64,000 bases of DNA. Origin: Thalassotalea sp. Sam97. GTDB taxonomy: Bacteria; Pseudomonadota; Gammaproteobacteria; Enterobacterales; Alteromonadaceae. The translations under genes and the position numbers were made by a program. Shown here in pieces: positions 17,512-25,971 of the stretch; positions within the stretch are counted from its first letter, which is position 1; every line of letters starts with the position of its first letter. The stretch is taken from NCBI RefSeq assembly GCF_041379765.1, contig NZ_CP166919.1, positions 1,674,001 to 1,738,000 on the forward strand, read 5' to 3'. Below the pieces are notes generated by a model, which was not told the origin of the DNA, did no database searches, and saw only the letters and a program-made list of their open reading frames with translations.

Positions 17512-18270
17512 TTATGAAATCGTGTTAGTCCGCAACGTCGCTTGTGCATAAATCGTGATGCTACTAGCGGTTGTTTGTTCCACCTCAAAGTAGCCGCCTG
17601 CGTTCGACAATTGACGCACGGATAGTTTATCTACGCCGAGCTTTTCAAACCAATAAGGCGCAAGCGAGCATTGTGCAGACCCAGTAGCCCTATCTTCGGA
17701 TAAGCCAATTTTGGGCGCAAAATATCTTAATACGTAACCATTATTACCATCTTGAGCAGTTACGATTAATGCGTGATATTCTTTGACCTTTTTCAATGAG
17801 ACATCATCAGGCTGGAACTTGTTTACCGATTCTAATGAATCCATAACAAACACCAGATCTCTCGTTGCAAAAGTATCTTTCACATCAGTGAGCAACGGGG
17901 TTAACAATTTTGGTACGCTACAAGGTTCGCCACGCCAACTGGGTAACTGTAACGTGTACAAGCCGTCTTGTTGAGAAATTAGCACGTCACCGTATTTACT
18001 ATAAAGAACGACTTTCTCAAGCGCATAGTGAGCCATAATGGCAGCGCCTGCGCCTAAACTTCCATGACCGCATAGATTGATTTCACCATCACATGCGAAC
18101 CATCGAATATGAAACTGCTCGCCCGATTTAACAAAAAAAGAGGTCACAGGGAGCTCTGCTTTTCGAGTAATGGCAAGTAAATCGGCGTCTGACGGCCAAG
18201 AGCTAAGCTCTATAACACCGCAGGGGTTTCCAGCTGCTGCCTCACCGACAAACACATCGTAAACATCCAG
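17512..18270 (-). CDS. PhzF family protein
   Basis: About 252 residues. Contains AAGNPCGVIEL at the N-terminus, INLCGHGSLGAGAAI and the C-terminal GLSEDRATGSAQCSLAPYW, the standard signature of the PhzF isomerase/diaminopimelate-epimerase-like fold (cytoplasmic; substrate usually unknown outside phenazine producers). The first standard start is GTG at 18255, but in-frame codons upstream (LDVYDVFVGE) match the usual first strand of the family. A GGAAGGTG ribosome site lies 10 bases before a CTG at 18270, preceded by an in-frame stop, so I suggest CTG as the start. No phenazine genes are nearby. Confidence 0.82.
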   Translation of the reverse strand: MDVYDVFVGEAAAGNPCGVIELSSWPSDADLLAITRKAELPVTSFFVKSGEQFHIRWFACDGEINLCGHGSLGAGAAIMAHYALEKVVLYSKYGDVLISQQDGLYTLQLPSWRGEPCSVPKLLTPLLTDVKDTFATRDLVFVMDSLESVNKFQPDDVSLKKVKEYHALIVTAQDGNNGYVLRYFAPKIGLSEDRATGSAQCSLAPYWFEKLGVDKLSVRQLSNAGGYFEVEQTTASSITIYAQATLRTNTIS

Positions 18271-18350
18271 TTTTATAAGTCACCTTCCTATCTTGCTACG
18301 GAATCAATACGCTATATTCCTATGGTTTAGCGCCTTTGCTCAATGTGAAT

Positions 18351-19199
18351 TTATTTACATAGTTGATCAAATGCGCGGATCACATGTTGACTCTTCATGA
18401 TACGCCCGTGACCTTGTCCTTGGGCTTTAATCAGCTGGACGTTGGCAATTTCCGTTTCAGCTCGCTCAGATTCACGGTAGTTGGCAAACCTGTCTGCGGG
18501 ATCATGTACAATGATTGTGGTGTTTGCTCTCGTTTTTAATTTGTTAAACGGATCTATTGAGTCCAACGGATAGTCATATTGTTGCTCAACTCTTGCAACA
18601 ACCGCATTAAATAAGCGCATTGAATAGCCTGAGCGTTTAATCGTCTCAAGTAAATTATCTAAATAATCTAACACCGGTGCGATGAGCATAAGCGGTTTAT
18701 CTTGAAGTTTCGGATGTTGGCACTCTAATACACTTGCTGTCCCCATACTGTGTCCGACCACACCAGCAACATTGTCGATGGAATCCAATATAGTTTCTAA
18801 TCCGTGTACAAAAGCTGGCATATGGCCTATGTCACCTTCACTGTGGCCATGACCTGGGTGGTCATACGAAATAGCCGTGTATCCTTGCTGCGCAATGTAT
18901 TGCATCAGTGGAAAAAACTGATTCGCGCGACCAGACCACCCATGAACGAGTACCCAAGTAGGTCCAGAGCCAAGTTGATAGGTTTTTAACTCGCCTTCGT
19001 TACACAACACGGTGCCCTTAATTAATCCTGCGGGCTCTGGGTTTTTGGCCTTAATACGAACCGGCGTTAACAACAATTTTCGTGCTGTTTTTTCTGCGTG
19101 CGCCGGTGCCACTCGGTGATGTAAACGCGTGGTCAAGTTCACCATGCTCTTTTTAAAGCTGAACTTGTCACCCGTATTGAAATATATCTTGTCACTCAT
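18351..19199 (-). CDS. Alpha/beta hydrolase
   Basis: 282 residues. Oxyanion-hole motif VLVHGWSGR, nucleophile elbow GHSMGT, a likely acid in HDPADRFANY and the final catalytic His in GQGHGRI. Cytoplasmic, since no signal peptide is present. It is preceded by a palindromic operator identical in core to one upstream of the neighbouring TetR gene, so it is probably the repressor's target and its substrate, or a related compound, may be the inducer. Substrate unknown. Confidence 0.87.
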   Translation of the reverse strand: MSDKIYFNTGDKFSFKKSMVNLTTRLHHRVAPAHAEKTARKLLLTPVRIKAKNPEPAGLIKGTVLCNEGELKTYQLGSGPTWVLVHGWSGRANQFFPLMQYIAQQGYTAISYDHPGHGHSEGDIGHMPAFVHGLETILDSIDNVAGVVGHSMGTASVLECQHPKLQDKPLMLIAPVLDYLDNLLETIKRSGYSMRLFNAVVARVEQQYDYPLDSIDPFNKLKTRANTTIIVHDPADRFANYRESERAETEIANVQLIKAQGQGHGRIMKSQHVIRAFDQLCK

Positions 19200-19228
19200 T
19201 TTGTTACCTTACTACTTACTGCTTTCAT

Positions 19229-19248
19229 AATGCGAACGGTCGTACTAT
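19229..19248 (-). promoter_or_regulatory. Probable TetR operator upstream of the hydrolase gene
   Basis: AATGCGAACGGTCGTACTAT, matching 18 of 20 positions of the reverse complement of the site at 19918-19937. The core has dyad symmetry CGAN4TCG. It lies 30-50 bases upstream of the hydrolase start, in the promoter position. Confidence 0.65.
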
Positions 19249-19291
19249 TTTCATGGTAGAAAAAACAAGCCTAGCTCAGTTTTATTGCTTA

Positions 19292-19888
19292 TTAACGTAT
19301 TTTCTTCCAGCTTGTGATCAATCGATCGACACCTTGCCAAAACATGCTATAGCTGATGTGAGGTCCATGAATCGAATCGTATAAATGCGCACTTAAATAC
19401 AGCCCGTATAATTCAAATACCGCTAGCTTAGAATCTAACGACTGGTTAAATTCACCGTCGCTAACACCTTTACCGATCTGGATCTGCAAATACTCTAACC
19501 ACGTGTTCACAATACGCTTTAATGTGTCTTGCGTATCACTCTGCTCTGAACAATTGTCTTTCCATGCATCTAAAAACATGCAACTGCCTTGGAACGCATG
19601 GTTCCAGCTCAACCAATTCTCTAATAACGCTTTGAGCCTGCTTTCACAATCGCCCAAATGCTGGCGTCGAACCGGCTCAATAACTTTGTTAATAAAGGTA
19701 TCATTGGCATACTCAAGTACCGCAACTTGCAAATTATCTTTTGAATTAAAGTGCGCAAACAATCCGCTTTTGGACATATTACATTGCTTAGCAAGTTCAC
19801 CAATCGTCAGGCTTTGTAAACCATTCTCACTCGCTAACATAAAAGCGCGGTTTAAAATATTATCTCGAGTTGCTTTGCCTTTACTCAT
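19292..19888 (-). CDS. TetR/AcrR family transcriptional repressor
   Basis: 198 residues from the ATG at 19888 (MSKGKATRDNIL); an upstream ATG at 19945 would add 19 residues that run into the operator region. TetR-type helix-turn-helix at about 8-55 (NILNRAFMLASENGLQSLTIGELAKQCNMSKSGLFAHFNSK pattern) and a C-terminal ligand domain with WLEYLQIQIGKGVSDGEF. It is followed by the hydrolase gene on the same strand, with separate matching operators before each, which suggests co-regulation and autorepression. Confidence 0.88.
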   Translation of the reverse strand: MSKGKATRDNILNRAFMLASENGLQSLTIGELAKQCNMSKSGLFAHFNSKDNLQVAVLEYANDTFINKVIEPVRRQHLGDCESRLKALLENWLSWNHAFQGSCMFLDAWKDNCSEQSDTQDTLKRIVNTWLEYLQIQIGKGVSDGEFNQSLDSKLAVFELYGLYLSAHLYDSIHGPHISYSMFWQGVDRLITSWKKIR

Positions 19889-19917
19889 ACATCGCCCTAT
19901 TCGTTGATAGCAATATA

Positions 19918-19937
19918 ATAGCACGACCGTTCGTATT
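19918..19937 (-). promoter_or_regulatory. Probable TetR operator upstream of the tetR-like gene
   Basis: ATAGCACGACCGTTCGTATT; its reverse complement matches the site at 19229-19248 at 18 of 20 positions. Core dyad ACGAN4TCGT. Located 30-49 bases upstream of the chosen regulator start. Confidence 0.65.
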
Positions 19938-20151
19938 TGCCACAATTTAACGTTTCTATATGCAACAAACAGCTATCTATCACACCGGTTGCCGGTTGTC
20001 TCTTAACAAGTGGAAAAACACCGGCTCTTTTGGGCCCGATAGTGACTCTCATAATGTCGACTCTGATGCCGACTCAGCGTGGTTGGTCAATTCTAAAATG
20101 AGTACTAGATTTAACATTGTGGCATGTAAGCAAACCGTATGGCATTAAATT

Positions 20152-21282
20152 ATGAGAATACAGTGTGATGATAGTTCGATTCAATTAAGCCCCTTGAAAA
20201 AAACACTGACGGCTAGTTTGGCAATGTGTTTATTTAGCGGATGCGTTACTGAAAGCTCGCCCGTAAGCGAAACTGAACCAGTAAATAGCGTTCCAAAAAC
20301 AATAAAAATGGCAAACTCTCAATCAAAGTCTAAGGCGTCAAATACTGCAGTAGGTAGAACAGCGATAACGTCAGTGAAAGTAAAAAGTCCATTTCCACCT
20401 GATGATATACCCACCGACATCACTGCACAGCGTCCTTCAGGGAAAGTAAAAGACCCTTTTGCAAAAGAAGAACCGAAGACCGTAGTTCAGCCTGATGGCC
20501 CGAAAATTAATGCGCCGATAAAGCAGTTTGGTGCGTGTGGTGACGAACCCTTTACTATAGAGAATGTTCCGCAACTTGTGACAAACTTTCATTATGACTT
20601 TGAAGCTGATCTGCCTGCTCCTTATTGGGATTTTCAAGGTTGGACTGCAGAGGGCACATACAAATTACCTTTTACAATAGATCGGGTACCGCCAAATGGG
20701 TATCAAGTACCTGAGGGGTATTACGCTGATAGCAACTCAGAACGACTTACCGACAGTTTTAACAACCATGGAGGCTATGGTTTAGAAGGAGCTATTAGCT
20801 TTCAAATTTTGAGCGTCTCTTACCTTCATATTGATAGTGGATGGATATATACCGACTTCGTGTCTCCGCGGTTCACTGAAGCGGATCAAAGTTGGCTCAA
20901 TATCGACAGGTTTGAATTTATAATACAAGGACCAGTATCTGGGTATGTGAGAACCAATGATAACGAGCTCGTTCCCTATCCTGGTGATGCATCTTTTTTA
21001 GCGCAATTGCTTATCGAGGTTGAAGAATGTGATGGTACAGACTCGTTTTTATGGCAGGAAAAACAACCTGAACAAGCTCCTGTCCAACCCGTCTTGTGCA
21101 GAATTAGTGACTATCAAACACAATGTACCGTCCAAATAAATTTAAGTGACACGGCTATACGCAAAATAAAGCAATTGCGGTTAAGGGTTTTTCAAGAGAA
21201 AAAATACGAATATACGCTCGATGATGAAACACAAGATCCTGTACCGGTGATCAGTCTACTCGACTTTAAAGGTATAGAATAA
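20152..21282 (+). CDS. Predicted lipoprotein, function unknown
   Basis: 376 residues. The lipobox LFSGC is at about residue 31; with the ATG at 20152 the signal peptide has a long hydrophilic start, whereas a TTG at 20194 would give a more typical KKTLTASLAMCLFSGC signal. After it comes a Ser/Pro/Lys-rich linker (PVSETEPVNS, VKSPFPPDD, VKDPFAKEEP) and then a globular beta-rich domain with several aromatic residues and paired cysteines (FGACGDEP, VEECDG, LCRISDYQTQC). I do not recognise a family. It stands alone and shares a terminator with the convergent tcyP. Confidence 0.7.
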   Translation: MRIQCDDSSIQLSPLKKTLTASLAMCLFSGCVTESSPVSETEPVNSVPKTIKMANSQSKSKASNTAVGRTAITSVKVKSPFPPDDIPTDITAQRPSGKVKDPFAKEEPKTVVQPDGPKINAPIKQFGACGDEPFTIENVPQLVTNFHYDFEADLPAPYWDFQGWTAEGTYKLPFTIDRVPPNGYQVPEGYYADSNSERLTDSFNNHGGYGLEGAISFQILSVSYLHIDSGWIYTDFVSPRFTEADQSWLNIDRFEFIIQGPVSGYVRTNDNELVPYPGDASFLAQLLIEVEECDGTDSFLWQEKQPEQAPVQPVLCRISDYQTQCTVQINLSDTAIRKIKQLRLRVFQEKKYEYTLDDETQDPVPVISLLDFKGIE

Positions 21283-21296
21283 CTACAAGCCACCAT

Positions 21297-21322
21297 AAAG
21301 GGCTCATTTATAAGAGCCCTTT
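21297..21322. terminator. Bidirectional intrinsic terminator
   Basis: Perfect stem AAAGGGCTC / GAGCCCTTT with loop ATTTATAA between convergent genes (lipoprotein and tcyP). Confidence 0.75.
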
Positions 21323-21335
21323 GATGATGCATATA

Positions 21336-22709
21336 TTAAGCTTCTTGGCTTTGCATACCGTGCTGAGGTTTCTCTGACGGTAACAAGCGGCTGGTTATGG
21401 TGCCAGCTGTCATCGCACCTGACACATTGAGTGCTGTGCGCGCCATATCAATCAACGGCTCGATTGAAATAAGCAAAGCTACAACGGTCACAGGTAAGCC
21501 CATCGCCGGTAATACAATAAGCGCTGCAAACGTTGCCCCGCCACCAACACCGGCAATACCAAAAGAGCTAATGGTGATCATGGCAACTAAGCCAACAATA
21601 AACTGCATGCTCAACGGATCGATACCTACCGACGGCGCAATCATAACCGCCAACATCGCAGGATAAATACCCGCACAGCCATTTTGACCTATCGTCGCAC
21701 CAAATGATGCCGATAAATTAGCAACGGCTGGTGGCACATTTAATTTGCTGATCTGGGTTTCAACATTCAACGGGATCGTTGCCGCGGAGCTTCTTGAAGT
21801 AAACGCAAAGCTCAGCACCGGTAAAATATTGCTAAAATATTCACGCGGGCTCATGCCTACCAATGACACCAACAAACCGTGCACGGCAAACATAATGATG
21901 ATTGCCACGTACGATGCGACAATAAAGCTAAGCAAATTTAATACATCAGCAGCGCTTGAGGTTGCAACAACGTTGGCCATTAAGGCGGCAACCCCGTATG
22001 GCGTTAATGCCATGATCATTTTAACAAGACGCATAACGACAGATTGCATAGCGTCAACAAACGTACGAATGGGTGATTCTAGCTCCGCCTTTTCACTCAT
22101 TACTTTTCGTGCGGCGATGCCCATTAAGACACCAAAAATCACCACAGCAATAATCGATGTAGAACGCACACCGGTTAAATCAGCAAACGGGTTGGTTGGG
22201 ATAAAACTGACAAGCATTTGTGGAATAGTGAGACCTTGAATACCGGTGGCCTTAGATTCAAGCTCAGTCATTCGCGCAGATTCACGAGCCCCCTCTGTTA
22301 GCCCCTGAATAGACAGATCGAATACACTTGTCACCGATATACCAACCAGTGCCGATATGGCGGTCGTTAATAACAATACAAATATGGTTAAACTCGAAAT
22401 CTTACCAAGCGAACCCACGTTATCCAATTTTACGACTGCCGCGATCATTGACACTAACACCAGTGGCATAATGATCATTTTTAGTAATGCGATATAGCCT
22501 TTACCAACAATGCCTATCCATTGTAACGACTGCTCAACGATACCCGGCGCGTTAACCAAAAGTAATTGCAGCCCAAGGCCAAATGCCGAGCCCAACACTA
22601 AGCCAAGCAGTACAAGACGTGACAAGGTACGGCCTTTTTGCTGTTGCCTAAAGAGAAACAACAACACAGCGGAAAAAATGATTAAAGAGCTGACAAATGC
22701 AAAACTCAT
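21336..22709 (-). CDS. tcyP: L-cystine:cation symporter (TcyP-like)
   Basis: 457 residues, dicarboxylate/amino acid:cation symporter (SLC1-like) fold with about eight to nine transmembrane segments plus re-entrant loops. Landmarks: KGYIALLKMIIMPLVLVSMI, FIPTNPFADL, SRSSAATIPLNVET (serine-rich hairpin) and GATIGQNGCAGIYPAMLAVMIAP, all as in TcyP/YdjN. It imports cystine across the inner membrane. Monocistronic, followed by the shared terminator. No Cbl/CysB-type site is visible by eye. Confidence 0.9.
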   Translation of the reverse strand: MSFAFVSSLIIFSAVLLFLFRQQQKGRTLSRLVLLGLVLGSAFGLGLQLLLVNAPGIVEQSLQWIGIVGKGYIALLKMIIMPLVLVSMIAAVVKLDNVGSLGKISSLTIFVLLLTTAISALVGISVTSVFDLSIQGLTEGARESARMTELESKATGIQGLTIPQMLVSFIPTNPFADLTGVRSTSIIAVVIFGVLMGIAARKVMSEKAELESPIRTFVDAMQSVVMRLVKMIMALTPYGVAALMANVVATSSAADVLNLLSFIVASYVAIIIMFAVHGLLVSLVGMSPREYFSNILPVLSFAFTSRSSAATIPLNVETQISKLNVPPAVANLSASFGATIGQNGCAGIYPAMLAVMIAPSVGIDPLSMQFIVGLVAMITISSFGIAGVGGGATFAALIVLPAMGLPVTVVALLISIEPLIDMARTALNVSGAMTAGTITSRLLPSEKPQHGMQSQEA

Positions 22710-22733
22710 TTTATTATCCTAAGAATCATGGCG

Positions 22734-22922
22734 TTAAATAAATTGACCGAAAAGGCTTAATGTAAAAGCTGCGAGAATAGTCGCTAGTGAACGGCTTGGA
22801 AAATACAAAAACGCTATGAGATAGATCAAAAATGCATGCCACAGCTTTAGCGACAGCTCTTTAATACGCCACGAGAGCAACTGATAATTGATAAGGTTTT
22901 GACTGGTAAGCCAATTTAACAC
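22734..22922 (-). CDS. Possible small membrane protein
   Basis: 62 residues from a GTG, with one clear hydrophobic stretch (WHAFLIYLIAFLYFP) and a second (LATILAAFTLSLFGQF). It lies 24 bases upstream of tcyP on the same strand, so it could be a leader peptide gene or chance. The ribosome site is weak. Only suggestive. Confidence 0.25.
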   Translation of the reverse strand: MLNWLTSQNLINYQLLSWRIKELSLKLWHAFLIYLIAFLYFPSRSLATILAAFTLSLFGQFI

Positions 22923-22989
22923 GATGAGCTTCTATCACCTTTGACTCGTCGTATTAAAGGCTAGAGATATATTAGAGAATCCTGATTAC

Positions 22990-23020
22990 AAAAAAGCCCC
23001 ACTACGTATAGCGGGGCTTT
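22990..23020 (-). terminator. Terminator of the tRNA-Ser triplet
   Basis: Stem AAAGCCCC / GGGGCTTT with loop about GCTATACGTAGT, followed by TTTTTT on the minus strand, 10 bases beyond the last tRNA. Confidence 0.85.
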
Positions 23021-23029
23021 CTCTGAATA

Positions 23030-23120
23030 TGGCGGTGAGATAGGGATTTGAACCCTAGATACGCTACAAACGTATGCCGGTTTTCAAGACCGGTGCTTTC
23101 GACCACTCAGCCATCTCACC
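23030..23120 (-). tRNA. tRNA-Ser(UGA), third and last of the triplet
   Basis: 91 bases with encoded CCA, identical to the copy at 9660-9750: anticodon TGA in loop CTTGAAA, long variable arm. The last gene of a three-copy minus-strand transcript, with the terminator 10 bases downstream. Confidence 0.95.
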
Positions 23121-23166
23121 AAATATGTGTTGCAATAGAAATAAGCCACATTCAATTATTCAATCG

Positions 23167-23196
23167 TTAGGTTGGACGCGTTTACGTCCAACCTAA
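23167..23196. repeat. Hairpin in tRNA spacer, copy 1
   Basis: Perfect 12-bp inverted repeat TTAGGTTGGACG / CGTCCAACCTAA with a 6-base loop, without a T run. The same hairpin occurs exactly 174 bases further on. Possibly a processing signal or the scar of tandem duplication. Confidence 0.7.
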
Positions 23197-23203
23197 CTGA
23201 ATA

Positions 23204-23294
23204 TGGCGGTGAGATAGGGATTTGAACCCTAGATACGCTACAAACGTATGCCGGTTTTCAAGACCGGTGCTTTCGACCACTCAGCCATCTCACC
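23204..23294 (-). tRNA. tRNA-Ser(UGA), second of the triplet
   Basis: Identical to the copies at 9660, 23030 and 23378, including the encoded CCA. Spaced exactly 174 bases from both neighbours. Followed on the minus strand by the spacer hairpin at 23167-23196. Confidence 0.95.
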
Positions 23295-23340
23295 ATATTT
23301 TATTGCATTACTTCAGCCGCTCATATTTTCCTTTAAGATA

Positions 23341-23370
23341 TTAGGTTGGACGCATTAACGTCCAACCTAA
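23341..23370. repeat. Hairpin in tRNA spacer, copy 2
   Basis: Inverted repeat TTAGGTTGGACG / CGTCCAACCTAA with loop CATTAA, the same stem as at 23167-23196 with a different loop. No T run, so probably not a terminator. Confidence 0.7.
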
Positions 23371-23377
23371 TTAAATA

Positions 23378-23468
23378 TGGCGGTGAGATAGGGATTTGAA
23401 CCCTAGATACGCTACAAACGTATGCCGGTTTTCAAGACCGGTGCTTTCGACCACTCAGCCATCTCACC
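23378..23468 (-). tRNA. tRNA-Ser(UGA), first of the triplet
   Basis: Identical class II serine tRNA with anticodon TGA and encoded CCA. It is promoter-proximal in the array; a TTTACA-17-TAATAT promoter lies just upstream. Confidence 0.95.
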
Positions 23469-23482
23469 TGAAGTTGATGCGC

Positions 23483-23511
23483 ATATTAAGGACTCTTTCT
23501 GGCCTTGTAAA
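23483..23511 (-). promoter_or_regulatory. Promoter of the tRNA-Ser triplet
   Basis: On the minus strand TTTACA (23511-23506), 17-base spacer, TAATAT (23488-23483) followed by GCGC, a GC-rich discriminator of the kind associated with stringent control. Same boxes and spacing as the promoter at 9766-9794. Confidence 0.78.
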
Positions 23512-23612
23512 GCATTAATTTAAAAAAAACATTTGTTTGTAACTTTTTTAAACACATTGTTTGTCTTTTCTGCTAAATTGGCTGCTAAGCCCTTATTTTT
23601 AGGTGATTTGTT

Positions 23613-24218
23613 ATGACAAAAAATGAACAAACAGCGGATGGTTTATGTCGTTGTCCTTGGTTAGATTGCTCAAAAGACGATTATGTTGCCTATCATGATC
23701 ATGAATGGGGCGTGCCAGTGCATGACGATAAAACGATGTTTGAGTTTTTAACGCTTGAAGCGGCACAAGCTGGGTTAAGTTGGTATACGGTATTAAAAAA
23801 ACGTGAAAATTATCGCCGACTGTTTGCCAATTTCGATGTACATAAAGTCGCTGCATTTGATCAGAATAAAATTGACGCCCTGTTAACAGATCCAGGTATT
23901 ATTCGAAATCGTTTAAAAGTACAGGCGGCCGTTAATAACGCTCAGCGCTTTATTGAGGTGCAAAATGAGTTTGGTAGTTTCTGTAAGTATCTATGGGGAT
24001 TTATAAACCACAAACCCGTTGTCAACACGCTAGAACGTTTACAAGACTACCCTGCCACCTCAGATGTTTCAGATGCCATAAGTAAAGATTTGAAAAAGCG
24101 TGGCTTTAAATTTGTCGGTTCAACCATTATCTATGCGCACCTAGAAGCGACGGGGTTGGTTAACGATCACAGTATGGATTGTTATCGCCGACAACAAATT
24201 ATCGATAACTACGAGTAA
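23613..24218 (+). CDS. tag: DNA-3-methyladenine glycosylase I
   Basis: 201 residues, full length. Excises 3-methyladenine from alkylated DNA. Recognisable: RCPWLDCSKDDYVAYHDHEWGVP at the N-terminus (zinc-snap Cys/His and catalytic Glu region), FEFLTLEAAQAGLSWYTVLKKR, and the C-terminal HSMDCYRRQQI, which would supply the remaining zinc ligands. Monocistronic, beside the tRNA-Ser array. Confidence 0.95.
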   Translation: MTKNEQTADGLCRCPWLDCSKDDYVAYHDHEWGVPVHDDKTMFEFLTLEAAQAGLSWYTVLKKRENYRRLFANFDVHKVAAFDQNKIDALLTDPGIIRNRLKVQAAVNNAQRFIEVQNEFGSFCKYLWGFINHKPVVNTLERLQDYPATSDVSDAISKDLKKRGFKFVGSTIIYAHLEATGLVNDHSMDCYRRQQIIDNYE

Positions 24219-24415
24219 ACTTTTACAGGCTGACGTTGTCAAAGTAAAAAATCTTGTGTCATAATATGTCACATTAGTTTACCCTTGGGAGTCTTTAAGT
24301 TATAAACTTTCAAGGAGGGATAGGCATAAAGAACAATAACAATCATCACAGCTATTGAATTTTTCGCCAATATCCCAATCTAATTAACAGTAACTAAACG
24401 TACAAAGGAAACTTT

Positions 24416-25084
24416 ATGCAATCACAAATGGGTTATTCAACAGCATCGCAAAGCTCTGCTATTGAAATCAACAAAGTTTTACGCAACACCTATATGTTGC
24501 TTGGTATGACGTTAGTCTTCAGTGCAGTAATCGCAGCGGCTACTATTGCCCTTCAATTACCAAGCCCTGGTTTAATCGTCACATTGATCGGTGTTTACGG
24601 TTTAATGTTTTTAACCTACAAAACAGCCAATACCAGTATGGGTATCGTTTCTGTTTTTGCATTCACCGGTTTCTTGGGTTACACCATTGCCCCAATGGTA
24701 GGCTACGCGTTAGGCTCTGGCGCAGGTGACTTAGTTGCTTTTGCATTAGGTGCTACCGGTCTTATCTTCTTTGGTTTATCAGCGTACGTGCTAACGACCA
24801 AGAAAGACATGTCGTTCCTAACTGGTATGCTTAATGTTGGTTTTTGGTTCTTACTAATCGCCATGGTTGCTAACATCTTTTTGCAGATCCCTGCTGTATC
24901 GTTAGCAATTAGTGCGTTGTTTATTTTCTTCTCATCGGCGATTATTTTGTATCAAACCAGTGAAATCATCAAAGGTGGCGAGCGCAACTACATTTTGGCA
25001 ACCGTTACATTATTCGTTTCGCTATACAACATTTTCTCTAGCTTACTTCACATTTTAATGTCTTTAGCTGGAAGCGACGATTAA
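24416..25084 (+). CDS. yccA: Bax inhibitor-1/YccA family membrane protein
   Basis: 222 residues with seven predicted transmembrane segments, starting with a 25-residue cytoplasmic tail (SAIEINKVLRNTYMLLGMTL). In E. coli YccA is a substrate and modulator of the FtsH protease. Motifs such as YNIFSSLLHIL at the C-terminus and GFLGYTIAPM in the middle fit this family. Position between tRNA-Ser(UGA) and the tus genes resembles the serT-yccA-tusE region of enterics. A strong terminator follows. Confidence 0.9.
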   Translation: MQSQMGYSTASQSSAIEINKVLRNTYMLLGMTLVFSAVIAAATIALQLPSPGLIVTLIGVYGLMFLTYKTANTSMGIVSVFAFTGFLGYTIAPMVGYALGSGAGDLVAFALGATGLIFFGLSAYVLTTKKDMSFLTGMLNVGFWFLLIAMVANIFLQIPAVSLAISALFIFFSSAIILYQTSEIIKGGERNYILATVTLFVSLYNIFSSLLHILMSLAGSDD

Positions 25085-25111
25085 TTTTTACAATTGAATG
25101 CTTTATAATAC

Positions 25112-25138
25112 AAAGGCTCCCATCTGGGGGCCTTTTTT
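25112..25138 (+). terminator. Intrinsic terminator after yccA
   Basis: Stem AAGGCTCCC / GGGGGCCTT (one G-T pair) with loop ATCT and a following T run. Confidence 0.82.
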
Positions 25139-25220
25139 ACAGGTATATTTTTAGAGCTAAATTTTATCGACTGTATCACAGTCATTACCTGAGCAGAATT
25201 TTTATAGGAACATTGTTAAC

Positions 25221-25595
25221 TTGAGCAGATATGCCATCGTCGTCAGCACCGCACCGACCGACAATAAAACCCATACATCTTTAGCGTTTGCAAAAGCATT
25301 ACTTGATGCTGGCCATCGTATCGATGGGATATTTTTCTATCAAGATGGTGTGCTTAACGCCAATACCTTTGTGCAAACACCATCTGATGAAGTCAATATG
25401 AAACAGCTATGGCAACGCTTTCACCAGCAAACGAAGACACCATTACATCTTTGTATTTCTGCCGCTGAGCGCAGAGGTTTAACGGACAGTAATGACGATG
25501 ATTTTTATCACAACATTGTCAAAGAATTTACCATCTCTGGTCTTGGTGAGTTAGCCGTATTAACCGCAAAAGCCGATAAGGTTGTACAATTATGA
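25221..25595 (+). CDS. tusD: Sulfurtransferase subunit TusD
   Basis: 124 residues, DsrE-like fold. TusD accepts persulfide sulfur from TusA on a conserved cysteine, seen here in HLCISAAERRG, and passes it on to TusE for 2-thiolation of tRNA wobble uridine. Start is a TTG at 25221 preceded by ATAGGAAC; no better start in frame. Overlaps tusC by 4 bases (ATGA). First gene of tusDCBE. Confidence 0.93.
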   Translation: MSRYAIVVSTAPTDNKTHTSLAFAKALLDAGHRIDGIFFYQDGVLNANTFVQTPSDEVNMKQLWQRFHQQTKTPLHLCISAAERRGLTDSNDDDFYHNIVKEFTISGLGELAVLTAKADKVVQL

Positions 25596-25960
25596 GCCAC
25601 CCAACGAAACACTACGCAATCGTTAACACCAGTGCCAGTTTTGATGTGCTAAAAGCTCGTGAGTCTCTCGATGCTGCCCTTATCTTGGCAAGTTATGATC
25701 TTAACGTCAGTTTATGCTTTATCGGCGACGGCGTGTTCCAAAGCCAAAGTCAACAAGAGCCCGAGCGTATTGGCGCTAAAGATTTCATCGCCTCGATGAA
25801 AGCCCTACATTTTTACGATATTGAACAAGTGTTTGTCAGTGAGCAATGCCTTATTGAGCGCGGCCTGTCAACGAACATGCCTTTTAATGACGTGACATTA
25901 TGCGCCCTAAGCGATATTCGCGACGTCATAGATCAAGCAGATGTCACACTGGTGTTTTAA
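25592..25960 (+). CDS. tusC: Sulfurtransferase complex subunit TusC
   Basis: 122 residues, DsrF-like. FIGDGVFQSQS and the Asp-rich C-terminus (LCALSDIRDVIDQADVTLVF) fit the family. Structural partner in the TusBCD hexamer; it lacks the TusD cysteine. Starts inside the tusD stop and is followed by tusB 11 bases on. Confidence 0.92.
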   Translation: MSHPTKHYAIVNTSASFDVLKARESLDAALILASYDLNVSLCFIGDGVFQSQSQQEPERIGAKDFIASMKALHFYDIEQVFVSEQCLIERGLSTNMPFNDVTLCALSDIRDVIDQADVTLVF

Positions 25961-25971
25961 AGGAAGCAGCA

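Noticed and set aside
19960..20148. Short plus-strand frame before the lipoprotein gene at 20152
   Set aside because: No ribosome site, no hydrophobic or domain feature and odd composition; likely chance.
23030..23468. CRISPR array
   Set aside because: Regular spacing comes from three tRNA-Ser genes; the repeats are 91 bases and fold as tRNA. No Cas genes or short-repeat arrays exist in the window.
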